Source: Himantopus leucocephalus (lineage: Eukaryota > Chordata > Aves > Charadriiformes > Recurvirostridae). From it: a stretch of 64,000 nucleotides of DNA. Made by a program: the position numbers and the translations under genes. The notes beneath the pieces were generated by a model that searched no databases, was not told where the DNA came from, and was given only the letters and a program-made list of their open reading frames with translations. The DNA lies in NCBI GenBank assembly GCA_003993805.1, contig RSEF01000014.1, forward strand, positions 1,985,941-2,049,940, in the 5' to 3' direction. Shown one piece after another: positions 31,191-42,528 of the stretch. Positions within the stretch are counted from its first letter, which is position 1, and each line of letters starts with the position of its first letter.

Positions 31191-33829
31191 CGTCAAAGGA
31201 TTACTGATCTGCAGCTCCGCAGCAGTGCTGCCAGTAGGAGTTGTTGACGCTCAGCATGGTGGACTTTCTCCGGAGCAGAGTTGCAAACACTGAAATCTCT
31301 TGAACCTTAATGGAATGACAGTGAAAAGCTTGCAGGACTCCTTTCTGCTGTGTATTTCCCCAGCTTGCTCCCAGGTAAAGGACAACAGCCCCATCAGTCT
31401 CACAGCTCTGGCGTGCCCTTCACCCCGCATGGACACAAGCTGTGTTCCTTCGGGATGTAGTACAGCCACGGTCTGTGCTCCAAAGCTGGGCTGCAAATAG
31501 CCCTGCTTTACTGGGAGCAGAGCTGTGGTGTCCTTCTAACCTCGCCCCATCCCCAGGGGCTGTGGAGGCAGGACTTTTTTGGCAGGCAGCAACCAAAAGC
31601 ACAATCATTTCCTGCAGATAGCGAGGTGGAGAGGTGGTGGGCAGCGTCTTTGAGCTGCACCTTTCCATCGCTACGGAGTAAAGCAGAGTATGTTCCCTCA
31701 TACGTTTTGACCTCACTCCCCAACCCAGTCGCATCCCTCACCAGCACAACGGCTGCGAGCAATCTGTTCCGAAGGTCCGCGCAGTGCTCCAGCGGCGGGC
31801 AGAGAGCCGGTGTCTACAAAAAGCCTCGTTAAAACGCACTCCAACTGAAAGGCACCAGCACGCTGCTGAGGAACGAGTCAAACGAGCTCGCGGCTGGGAG
31901 CGTCTTCTCAGGCTTAGCTGCTGCTTCGTCGGGCAGCGGTGACTTAGCGTCGGCATTACCAACAGGACATGAACAACTGCTACAGAACACAAAGCGTTTT
32001 GCCTCTACGGACATTTAAACAAGGTGTAACATTTTGTAGTACTAATCCTTCCTCATTGATACTGTCTTGGGAAAGCATGACTGCTTTGAAAAGATGTTTC
32101 TGGCATTAAAAGTAGACAGGACCCTAGTCATCACTGTTTAATCCAGCCATTTTTACATCAGCTTTGTTTCAGTGGTTAACGATTTCTGATTTTTTCTGAT
32201 TATGACACCTGTGTAAGACAGCGACATTTAATTTAATAAGCACGTTCAAGCCCCAAACCTCGCCTTTTTAATTAAACACCATAGAAAGCCTGTAAAAAAA
32301 TTACTCACTTCAGCACTAAAAGGAATTTTGGAGCAACTAAAAGTGTGCAAAAAGTCATAAGCTTACCCAATTTTTTTTTTTTTAAATCTAAACTTGCATA
32401 ACTGCTGAATTTGACCGAAAGAAAAGACGTGCTCCTGTCACAGACTAACACTGGGGAGCAGAGGCTCCCAGAGGCGAGGGCAGCTGTGCCACCTCACAGC
32501 AGTTCGGGGTCCGGCCCTCTTCGTGCTGACCCCGACTCGCACGCAGCTCTTCAGCCCACGCTGATTTCAGTTATACCGCTTACAGCTGACAGACATCTGG
32601 GGATCATTGTACAGCAGTGATAATGTGGGATCAATCATTCTATTTCCGCTGCTACAGTTGTTCCCTGGAAATTCAGGAAGTGGCATTAGAAGAAAACCAA
32701 AAAAGAAATGAAATGTGCATTTGTGTTGATAGTAGAAGCCACAAGCTGAGTGGCTGTAACACAGATTTATCCCCACACCGTGGCTCACACAACATATTCT
32801 GCTCAATGCCTATAGGCAGGAGCCTTTATAGCCTTTCCTTGACGCTTTAGCATATGGAACAGATCTTTGTTGCATTACTATTATTCCCGCCTCCCTTTGT
32901 TTCTTAGCATCCCCATCACCAAAATTAGAACTTCACTCCTTTCATTTGACACATCAAAGCCCATGAAGGATCCCAGATACCCTGGCTCGAAGAATGAAAC
33001 AGTGAGGGATTGTCACCTTCCTAGAAATGCTGGGGAACGCTGCAGAGCATTTCTGAGCCATGGTCATACCCTTCACCTCAAAGAGGTGTGACACACCCTT
33101 CCAGTATCTACAGGAAACCCTGCGGACAGGGGATATCCCTGGACGTCCCCACTGCAGGAGGCTTACAGACCCATCACAGCATTCAAGAGGACCAAAGCAG
33201 CTGCCACAGACGTCAGGGTCAGTGCGACCACGGGTAGGACTCCCACCGCTGGTGCATTCTCCCCATCTTCTCTCGTTTTGTGCATCACTCCCACAGATGT
33301 TGTTTGAAGAAAACACGAAGCCATTTTCCCTACCACAGAGCTGTGCTCCACTGAGCCTGCTGATGATGTTAATGACCCTGCTGGCTTCTTACTATTCCAC
33401 TTCTTTATGCCCTACATGCAGCATTGCTATGGCAACATGGATCTGATGCTCTACAGCCTTCATTTGGATACAGCATACCTTGTTTGGTTTTACTCTTCTT
33501 TCTGAAGCATAGCAAGTTCTTATAAGTCATTTTGGATGCCATTCCTGAAAGGATATACACCATGAGCAGAAGATATTGAAATAAGCACCGCATATCTATC
33601 CTTTTTCTGTTTTTTCCCCAAAATAGGGCTTGACTTGTCTACATCATCTTGGTGACACCTGCTCCTCATTGGAGTATCTCTCCGATGCACAAGTCCACTC
33701 AGTCTATCACTGAGCAAAGCACGTAAACTCCGCACCAAGAACGGCCTACACACCACGTCTTGCAACATTACATAAAAAGGTTTTTCTTTCCCTGCACACA
33801 TGCATACTCATAAAGCCCATAATCATGCC
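31191..33829. other. Unique non-coding DNA
   Basis: No recognised gene. Overlapping frames of up to 104 codons (31420-31762) and 128 codons (33060-33446) occur without recognisable domains. A T-tract lies at 32370-32382. An X-box-like sequence lies at 33423-33436. Confidence 0.5.
33423..33436 (+). promoter_or_regulatory. X-box-like (RFX) motif
   Basis: ATTGCTATGGCAAC matches the palindromic X-box GTTGCCATGGCAAC at 12 of 14 positions. RFX factors bind such sites, notably at ciliary genes. A related imperfect site, gttgccatgcaac followed by CAAT, lies at 49337-49352. Single motifs of this length can occur by chance. Confidence 0.3.
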
Positions 33830-34110
33830 TGAAATAAATGGCCTCAGCTAAGTTTTAATTTGTGCATTCACAAGAAATGTTACTCAAATTAATAAGAGTA
33901 AATTAACTCCAAGTTAAGGTCACTGTTTCTGATTTTTTTCACTTGTGTTTTTAAGCACTGTCTGATAATTGGGTATTGATTTCACTGCCCTACAAATTGA
34001 CCCATCCAGTGGTCTTGCCTCTTTCTTGATTCTCCTCCATTAAAGCATTGATGATGATAGTTTTAATTATTTTAGAACATTCTTATTTCAGAAGGAAGAA
34101 GAACCACGGT
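33830..34110. promoter_or_regulatory. Candidate conserved non-coding element
   Basis: AT-rich and CpG-free, with 'actcaaattaataagagtaa', 'ccaagttaaggtcactg' (nuclear-receptor type), 'gataattgggtattgatttc' and 'tagttttaattattttag'. No open frame of note. Confidence 0.35.
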
Positions 34111-37100
34111 CTTTACTGAGGCCTTTTTTCACCACAGACCAAATCAAAAGGATATAATTACTTCCATGCTGACCAACACCATAATGGATTTTACTTAAGT
34201 TCCTACCATGAAACACTTCACTGTAATTAACAGCCCAGAAACTGATGGTATGAAGAACATGATTCATTGCTGTACGGTCAAATCACAGTTTTATACATCT
34301 GTCCCCACTTAACTTCACGGCAGTACCATAATCTCAAGATGAGCCGCAATCTCCTTAATACAGACAGGTTGACCAGCAGCGATGCTGAAGAGCTCCAAAA
34401 AGTCAGGTGGAGGCTACTTCATGCTTCAGATGCCGTTATGTGCACCCAGACCCACACAACTATAGCAAGTTTTCATATTCTGTTGTTTCCGCAGTGTTTT
34501 CACCAGTCTGATCACGAGAGAGGAGACAGACGTGACCTTACTACGTTAAGGAAGCCCTAGGGGTTTTTGCTTGCGAAGAGGAATTTGGTCCCCACACGGC
34601 AAGGACCTTATTAACGCACAGTAGGATTCCCTGCCTCTCACTTACACGATACTGGACCCCAGTACTGAACAGGATTAAGTCTGAAATATGAAGGGATATT
34701 ACCAAATAATGTGTCTCCAAAGTCTCAATTCCCTAACATCTGTCATCTGACTTTTACAGCTACACTGTATTTTTCCTATTTTCTTTCCTTTTTATGATTG
34801 TATCTTCAAACACCTCCACTGTTTCGTCTCTGAATGCTAGCTGCAACGCGTGTCTGCCACCACTTCGAAACTTATTTAGAATTAGGGAACTGTGGGGCAT
34901 CAAGGGACAAATAACCATTTGGCTCACTCCCTGTACTGAAGAGGGATAAATAGCCTCGATATTGTTTTTTTCCTTTACTTTGATGGTATTCTAAACCAAA
35001 AGAGATAAAACTGAAGAACCCCGGGACATGCAGGGTTTTCAAGGCTCTGTGCGGTTTCCGATCCTGACGGCTCGGGGCGAGGAGCCTGGCCACTGCCCTG
35101 CCAGGGCAGCCGATACAGCCGCACGCCGCATCAGTTAAGCCTGTTGAGTGCATTGCATTTGTGTCAGTTAGGTCCTAATGCGAACAGACTTCTGGCCAGA
35201 AAAAGGTAGCAAGTTCAAAAAATGAAGCCCATGAAGAGAATCAGGGGGATGTGTACGTGAAGATGAGCAAAATTAGAGCACAAGAGGTACAGATCACCTG
35301 GGACATGAGCAGACCAGAGGGACGCTCTCAGTAGCGTGTATGGGAAGTCCAAGAACAGTTACGGTGGTAGTAAGTTTTTCTACTGGACTCTCAAGAACTA
35401 AGATTAGTTTGATAGTCCTTAATTGCTGTGCAGAAACAGACCGTAAACTGTTTTTCCCTACTCACCACCCCTTCCATTCCACAGCGCAAGCTCTCTAAGC
35501 CAGGGCGATGCACCTCTTCCGCCGCTGGTAGGCAGCTCCTCCAGGCTCTGCAAAGGCCATCACCCAGTATAGGTTTTCCTGCCAGTTAATGGCGCACTTA
35601 CCCAAATTCCCTAGAGAGAAGGGCCATCAGGTCAAGTCACAGTAGGAGGCGCTGCTTTCCCCAGCTATTTATGTTTCTGAAAGCACTCTACACGCTTACA
35701 TGCTGCAAACAAAAAGCATGAGCTGTACAGACACAGCAGGAGCAGACACACGGTTTTCACGGTTACCCCGTATTAGCCGTGCCACTTCCTACAGACTTGG
35801 ATAGACATAAGATCACCTTTTAGCTGCAGCACTAAGAAACAAAATGTGTTAATTCCCCTAAATTTTTGTTCCTCACCTCACTCTTCACAAACTAATTATT
35901 TTAAATCATGTTATCTATATAAATATATTAAGACTCCAACTTCCATTACAAATCCTATTCTTGCAGGATATTTATAATTTAAATAATATAAATCCCTGAA
36001 ATCAGGTTCACTATAATCCCTCTGGCAAGCCTAATTTGGAGCAGCAGAGGATGGAGCGGTGTTCGGTGAGACGAGGGCACTGGGCAGTGGAGGGACCTCT
36101 GCAGCGCCAGATAATCGCAGTGTCTACTGGAGCCGTCCTCTGCAGAGGTGGATGGCTCAGGGCAGTTGCGTTTGCACATGCGACGGTCACGTGCAGCATG
36201 GCTATGGCAGACAAATGCGATTTTGATCATTCCGAGACGTCATTAGCCAAGTCTGCACGTACACCTATCAGCACACGCACGCGAGGGACAGAGCAGTTAT
36301 TCCAAGTTCTTTGCTGTTTTTCTGGAAAAAGTTAAGGATACTTGTTACAGGCTGTCCAGCCCCTGACCTTCTGTCACACCGAGCAAACGCGATACTTGCA
36401 TTTCTAAATGTCTACGCTTGAATTATGTCTAGGGTTAAATGAATAATTCTCATATATTTTTGTCCAAGTGTGTTTAATTTTCCTTTGCCTAAGCTGGTTG
36501 CATCAACAGATTGCAAAATGCTGTGTCTAACCCGCTGATGGGGGACAGGGGGAAGGACGACACAGGACACTACGTGAGCACAAGCAAACAAACCTCTCTG
36601 TGTCCAACAGCAAAGGTATTTACCAGAGAAAATCCAATTTCAGACCAGTTCAAATCTGAAGCAAGGTTTATTAACTCACACTGGAATTTTACTTCCAGAC
36701 TGGAAATAGGAACAAGCATCAAACAGACTAAAAATTTTCCTGGCAGCGGGAAGGTTCTGTTGCTGGCTCGCTCCGTTCCGGGAAAGCGTTACCGACCTGG
36801 GAGACAGCGAAGAACAAGAGGTTCAGGAGGGACAGTCTCTGGGGGACCAGAGGCGGTAGGGACAGCCAAGCTTACAGCAACGTTCAAGAAAAACGCTGTT
36901 ACACAGCCACAATATTTTGTTCACAAAGAACAAATGCTAAAGAAAACGCAACTACTAAGAGCATTCTGATTAAGTGAATGAATGAACGGCCCCAGACAGG
37001 TCTGCATTATAAACATTAATTGCGCATTAGCTCAACTAATTAAAAAATAAAGCCTGTACACGGCAGGAAGCTCCTTCTTAAAGAAAGCTCTACCTTGGGA

Positions 37101-37130
37101 AATGAGCCAGTTCTTTTCAAACAGGCCAAA
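34111..37130. other. Unique non-coding DNA
   Basis: About 3 kb without a recognised gene. The 152-codon plus frame at 36511-36969 (beginning MQNAVSNPLMGDRGKDDTGH) is one of the longest outside GC-rich DNA. It lacks a recognisable domain and I found no splice or promoter support. AT-rich blocks at 35850-36000 lack clear motifs. A CTCF-like site lies at 35639-35652. Confidence 0.5.
35639..35652 (+). promoter_or_regulatory. CTCF-like motif
   Basis: ACAGTAGGAGGCGC fits the CTCF core CCASYAGRKGGCRS at 12 of 14 positions and is followed by TG. If bound it could be a loop anchor or boundary; a 14-bp match alone is weak support. Confidence 0.3.
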
Positions 37131-37690
37131 CCCACAGACGCCGCCGCGCGAGGGAAAGGCTGTTCCGGCAGGGGAGGCCCCTCCGCCGCGACTGCCGCCG
37201 CCCCAACCGCGCACAGCCACGGCGGCAGCCAGCGCCATCAAAGGACCTCTTCGTTCCCTCTTACCGCCCACCCCAACCGAAGGCCTCAGGCACAGGAGCG
37301 AAACGACCTGGGAACACGAAATACTCCCCCCCGGAACGCGGCAGAGGGCCGAAGCACAGGCTCTGGGGAACGTCGCTCCTGCCCAGGCGCCGGCGCTGCA
37401 GAAGCGCTGCAGAGCTCTGGGGCAGAACCCGACCTCGTGCCAACACCTCAGCTGCCCCGGCGGCGCCGGTGCCACCGCTGAAGGAGCTGCCACAGGCCCT
37501 TGCTGCAGCCAAACCCTCTCTGGTTTTCCCCAGACCCACGCTGCCGCCAGCCTCTCGCTCCCCCCCCAGCGGGGCCCAGCGCTGTCGCTGCAGCTTTTCC
37601 AGCGCACCCAGAACTTGCCCGGGGCCTTCTGCAGCACGCTTCATGGCGGGAGGGGTCGGCACGGCCTTCCAGCTCCCTTTCCAGGGGTTT
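37131..37690. promoter_or_regulatory. CpG island, best promoter candidate
   Basis: About 50 CpG in 550 bp at roughly 65% GC by eye (observed/expected near 0.85), clearly above its AT-rich flanks. Dense parts include 'gacgccgccgcgcgaggg' and 'cggcggcgccggtgcc'. Open frames of 149-205 codons on both strands overlap one another, as expected in stop-poor DNA, and none has a recognisable domain. A donor-like site follows on the plus strand at 37742, so the island could hold a first exon. It could equally be an orphan island or serve a minus-strand transcript. Confidence 0.7.
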
Positions 37691-37741
37691 CCAAGGAACA
37701 GAGCAAGCATGGGAGATGATACTCAGGCTCTTACAGCTCAG

Positions 37742-37747
37742 GTGAGG
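37742..37747 (+). other. Donor-like splice site after CpG island
   Basis: 'ctcag|gtgagg' is close to an ideal 5' splice site and lies about 50 bp past the island. A plus-strand ATG at 37643 (MAGGVGTAFQ...) stays open to it and ends in phase 0, but its context at -3 is a T, which is weak. No matching downstream exon is identified. Confidence 0.3.
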
Positions 37748-40700
37748 ACAAGACGGAAGGATAGCAATGACCTAGTCTGACTTTGGGAGATGGCTGTGAC
37801 GAGGTGGTAACGAGCGCTGTGAGTCGGAGAGGTGCAATAAAAAAGAAAACGCAAACAAACACGGAACCTGGAGCCAGGCTAGCTCCTAGCAGGAGCCAGG
37901 CTAGCACTCAGACCGCCCAAATCCCAGCCCAGCGCTCGAGGGACGGGGCAACTCTGCACCAAGCAGCATTACTAACGGGATCTGCAGTTGCTAACAGATG
38001 TATCTCTTTTGGAAATGTGCATATGTAAGAATGAGAGATTAAAGATGTTTTCAGACATGAATGTTAGCTTCCTATACCCGTGTACACACAGTGTTTGCTT
38101 TCTGTAGAGAAGCACAGACGCTTTCACCAGTGCCACAGAGTAGTTCATGCAGTGCTAGATAAAAACCAAGGTGCCACACCGATTTGTGCGAGAAGAGTTG
38201 TACTCATCTATGTGGGTTCACATGCAAGCTCTGCCACAGCCTGGCTACACCAGCCCAGGCAAGGCAGCTCCGCTCTCTACCTCTCAGGGCCGGGAAAAGT
38301 AATTTTTCTTCTATTTATTCTCCATTTAGCTCTTTGGTGAAGCCGCTTTTGCAATCGGCCTTTGTGCAATACTGAACACATAAAAGATCCAGTCTCAGTT
38401 TAAACACTACTGTAATACAAATAAACAATCATCATTAAGTCATTAATTCACTTAACATTCTCTTTCTCTCTCTGTGCAAACAGACTTTCTGAGGTGGAAG
38501 AGGTTTCTTTCCGCAGGGAGGTAAATTTCTACTCTCTTGTAAATGGGAAGATCATGTGCCAGTGTATTCATAATGTAAAACAGTAATAATAAACAACAAT
38601 TTGATAAATTTCTTGATGAGCACCACAAATCTTCCCTGCAAGTCATGCCGCATCTGAACAGCCAGTTCTGTCCAGAGGACTCGGAGCAATTCCAGAGATA
38701 GCTTAGATGCCATTTAGGTTTCACTGATAATCAAATGCTGCAACCTAAACACACTAATTGCAGTATCGTTTCCAGTGTGTACGCTATCAGGTATGCACGA
38801 AGCTCCTCTCCCCGGGGAAAGCTGTTGCGGACAGGGCACCTTGCAACACTGCAATTGCATCCAGTGGCAGCCGTTAGAGGAATTGCTTCTTGTGGTGAAG
38901 AGGAGTCCGAATATTCTGACTGAGAGAGGGTTCCCAAGATCATATTGGCTGCTAATATTTCATTTTATTGCAATTTCAGGTGAGGGATTAGGGAAATCAC
39001 ATCCCCCACCAGAGACTTTCTTCCTGGCGGGTGAGAATGTCATATTTACTTGGCGCTCAGCCTGAGGGAACGTTTAAGAGCGCTGGTAGGGAACAAACGC
39101 GTCCCCAGAGCGCCCAGGGCCCGGCCACATCGCCCGGTTCCGCCACACAGAGCAACTCCACCACGCGCAGTCTTGGGAACCAGCCCTCAACTCGAGTGGC
39201 AGAGCAATATATCCTAATAAGCTGCAGGTAATCAGGAGGAAAAGGCAGCCGTGCTCAGCACTGCAACTTCTGTGGATTCATAAATCCACCGCATAGTGTG
39301 CTCCCGAGACAGCCGAATGCGCACGGGGCTGCGATACACGCAGTTAGCGCCAGGCGAACAGCACAGTCCGTACAAACAGAGGCAGAAATTTTTCTTAAAC
39401 TGTCTGGCTAATCTGTACATCACTTACGAAGGTACAAGCTTTCATTCCGCTCCGCATTCGGGCTGGCATAACTATCGCCTCATTATCCGTGTTACACCTC
39501 CAGCACGGCGACAGGCAAGCGACATAAAGAGCACGGTGAAGTTCAGCTTCCCTCCCCTTCGCCCCAGCTCTTAAACACAGGCTCAGTGCTGTACTCCCGG
39601 CATAATTTCTCCCTTCTTGGGTTTGCCTCCACGTCGCCGCACTTAGAGAAATACCTTCTCACATCTTGCTATTTCCTTTTTGTCCAAAGCCAAGCTCTGC
39701 AAAGTCCCTGCTGTTCTCCACAGTCACATGGACACGGACACGCACGCAAAAAATATGTGTGGTTTGAATCACATAATGAGTAGAGAACAGAAAATGGCCG
39801 CAATCTGCTTGCCCAGCCCGGCTCCCGTACACATGAAAGTCAGCGGAATTTATGGCTTCTTGCAGCACCTCGCCATGTCCCCGCTGCAGCAGCTGCCCTG
39901 GCGCAGGCGTGGATCGTCCAGGCTCACAAAGCCTGTTCTCGGTGTCCCAGCGGCACGACACAGACTTAACGCTCTGAGGAGAAGCTCTACATGTCCCACA
40001 TACAGTAGAGAGCTTCGAAATAAAAGCTTTCATGATTTATGGGTGCTCTAATACAGTGGGAGTTAAAGACCTTTTACTTTCAGTAGAGTCTTAAAGCAGT
40101 CTCTGTGCAGGGGAAGGAATGAAGCCAGAACAACGCAGTATTTCTTGTATCCCCTTCGAACTTTCAGCTGGTTTAAGCTAAATACCGGAGACGTAGTGAC
40201 CCAATGACACATTGGCTTTACGCTAGGCACGGCGGACATGGCAGAGGGGGGAGCAGGGCGGCTTTCTTCCAAGCAGAAGCCAGTCTGTTAGTTGTTATTC
40301 TCCTATTCCAGTTCCGTCCTTAACAAATTCAACGAAACTTGCATCTCAAGTGAATTCCTGTAATTAGATTTCAAGAGCTGGATGGTACTTAGGTTTCATT
40401 TGCAAGTATTTTAAAGCACAGAGATGATTAGCAGCGTTATCCATGTTACTGCTTTAGGGGGAGACTTTTAGTAAGTTTTGAAGAGGAAGAAACCCCGCGG
40501 AGGGGCAATGGCGGCAGGTACGGTAACAGAACGCTGGGCCTTGGCTCCCCGCGCGCCGGCGCAGGAGGTGAAGGCAGAGGCACTCTCTGCCACGGCTTCT
40601 TCTGCAACCAGAGGTGGATATCTGGGAGGTTGCCAAGCTGCAGACTGAAAGTGCTCAAGCTCACAACCATGAGCAAAGGACACGGCTACATTGTGGGTGA

Positions 40701-41439
40701 AGACCACGCAAACTTGTTCCTCAGACTGGATGAGCTATTTGCAGCCCGTCCTGCACCCTTCCCCGGGTTCCTCCCGGCCTCCTCCTCCACCCTCCGGCTG
40801 CCAACCCTCCCTCTGCCACCAGCAGCTCATTTTCCCGAGCAACTGCAGAAGCAGCTAGTGGGGTTCGGACAAATTCCCCCACGTGCATCACCGTCATCCC
40901 ATCTTTCTCCAGCTCTACCCACCTGATTTGTTTAGATTCTGAGAAGAGCAGACAAAGCAAACACCTGTGGGAAGAAAACTAACTCGTCCGGTGGCGTATC
41001 TGCCTCTGCCATTTGGAGGAGAAAATGGAAAAGCGGAGAGATGTGGAAGAACTGTTCTGCTTCATTCCTGCCCGCGTTTCCTGATGGCTAACTCACTGTT
41101 TTCCCTGCTGCCGTCCACTGTGTGCTCACGTTTATCCCCTTTGCCGCATCGGTTTACTCCACTCCGGCGCCCAGCCTTGCTCCGGTCCCACCCAACGCTC
41201 CCAGGGGATGTCAGACCCCAAGCTCCGACCGGGCAGGGTAAAGGTGCCTCGTGAGACACTGAGGGTTGCCCCCTCCCGCTCTTCTGCGTGAAAAAAGCAG
41301 AACAAGTGCCTGACTGAATTAAAATCAAGACAAAATTGAAGAGGGAGCTGGAACCAGGGCCCAGCTGCAGCTAAGGGGGGCAGCCCGTGGTAGGACAGCA
41401 GCGCCGCCCCGGCCCTTCACTCCGGCTCTGCTCCGCCAA
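37748..41439. other. Unique non-coding DNA
   Basis: No gene recognised apart from the donor-like site at its start. CpG-richer patches lie at 39090-39210 ('ccgcc', 'cacgcgcag') and 40485-40580 ('ccccgcgcgccggcgcagg'). Open frames of up to 124 codons at 39659-40051 overlap on both strands. No transposon recognised. Confidence 0.5.
37870..37905. repeat. 14-bp direct repeat, 22-bp period
   Basis: ggagccaggctagc occurs at 37870-37883 and 37892-37905. The spacer 'tcctagca' with the flanking 'gctagc' makes a partly palindromic centre. A small local duplication. Confidence 0.85.
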
Positions 41440-41720
41440 GGGAAAAGAGGGATATTTTGTATTTTATGCCAGCTATTTAAAAATTATTACCATCCCTGAA
41501 CGTGCACTTCCCAAAGACAAATAATGCTAATGCTGCTGAAAAAGCATTGATTCCATAAAATGATCAGAAAGGAGTGCTTAATTATTTCCTGAGGAAAGGC
41601 AAAAATATGGTAATACCACAGATTTCGATTACATAAGATCGTTTTTAAGAATAAAAGCCTTCATGTCAATTCTAGGTCTTCCTTCTTTCACAGCCTGATC
41701 CATATTCTTTAGTCAGTTTG
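41440..41720. promoter_or_regulatory. Candidate conserved non-coding element
   Basis: AT-rich, CpG-poor: 'tatttaaaaattattaccat', 'aataatgctaatgctgctga', 'gtgcttaattatttcctgag', 'gatttcgattacataagatc'. No open frames of note. The motif style matches homeodomain-bound enhancers. Confidence 0.4.
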
Positions 41721-42059
41721 TTACAGCTTCTCATAAATCCCTTTTGAAATTTAATGCAAACTGCCCTATTTTATTAAGCATTTTAGTTCCGATGTGGGTT
41801 CCGTATTCTCCAAGGCAAGCATATGCGTGAACTCTACCGTGTCTCCTGGGTGCTGGTAACAATTACTTTAACACACACTAAAGTGATAACCATAGCAATA
41901 ATTCTACTCTGTGACCTGACCCCAAATTGCTCCTTTCCTGTGCGAGTCTCCAGGTTACTGTGTACGTCCATGTCGAGTCTTCTCTGAATAAACATGGCAA
42001 CTGTCGAGAAGGATGTTTTAAAGTGCGGAGAGGGCTAATCGCTGGGGTCGGGGGAACGT
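41721..42059. other. Unique non-coding DNA
   Basis: A short stretch without a recognised feature between an AT-rich tract and a CpG-rich block. Confidence 0.5.
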
Positions 42060-42440
42060 GCTTGGGAACAAGCGAGCTGTAGCGTGCCATGCTGACCCAC
42101 AGGGTTCAGTCCGCGCCTGACTGCCGCGGAACGGGTCCCAGGCGCACACCGCTGCCGATACGCGTGCTTTCAGCCGGGCAGGAGCACCGCTCTGCCGAGG
42201 AAACCCCGCAGCCTGCGCGGGGCCAGATTTCTCCATCTTCAGAGCGACTTCACCAAAAATCTCCAAGCCTCTCAAGAACAGGAATCTCACCTTTTCGGGA
42301 TCAGCCCAGGAGTTCATCAGGACTGGCCAAGCAAGCCCAGCGCAGACGAGATGCCCTCTGCAGGGCAGCCTTCCCCCGTTCTGGGGCTGTCAGCGGGCCG
42401 CGGGGCAGCAACAGCCGGGGGCGAAGGGGGTGTTCTGTGA
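42060..42440. promoter_or_regulatory. CpG-rich block
   Basis: About 30 CpG in 380 bp, densest at 42110-42230 ('cgctgccgatacgcgtgctt') and 42390-42460. The 151-codon plus frame and 99-codon minus frame overlap and show no recognisable domain. Confidence 0.4.
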
Positions 42441-42488
42441 CAGGTGCGGGGACCGCTGCAGCCAGTTTCTCAGGTTTTGCACAGTATC

Positions 42489-42528
42489 ATGCAAATGTAA
42501 TTAAGTCTGTGATTATGGCTAAAAATAA
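42489..42528 (+). promoter_or_regulatory. Octamer, homeodomain and MEF2-type motif cluster
   Basis: ATGCAAAT (42489-42496) is followed directly by gTAATTAAG. CTAAAAATAA at 42519-42528 fits the MEF2 consensus YTAWWWWTAR. The cluster sits just past a CpG-rich block. Confidence 0.4.

Noticed and set aside
37102..37719. 205-codon plus-strand and 201-codon minus-strand open frames
   Set aside because: They overlap each other in a CpG island where stop codons are rare. Neither has a recognisable domain, so base composition explains them.
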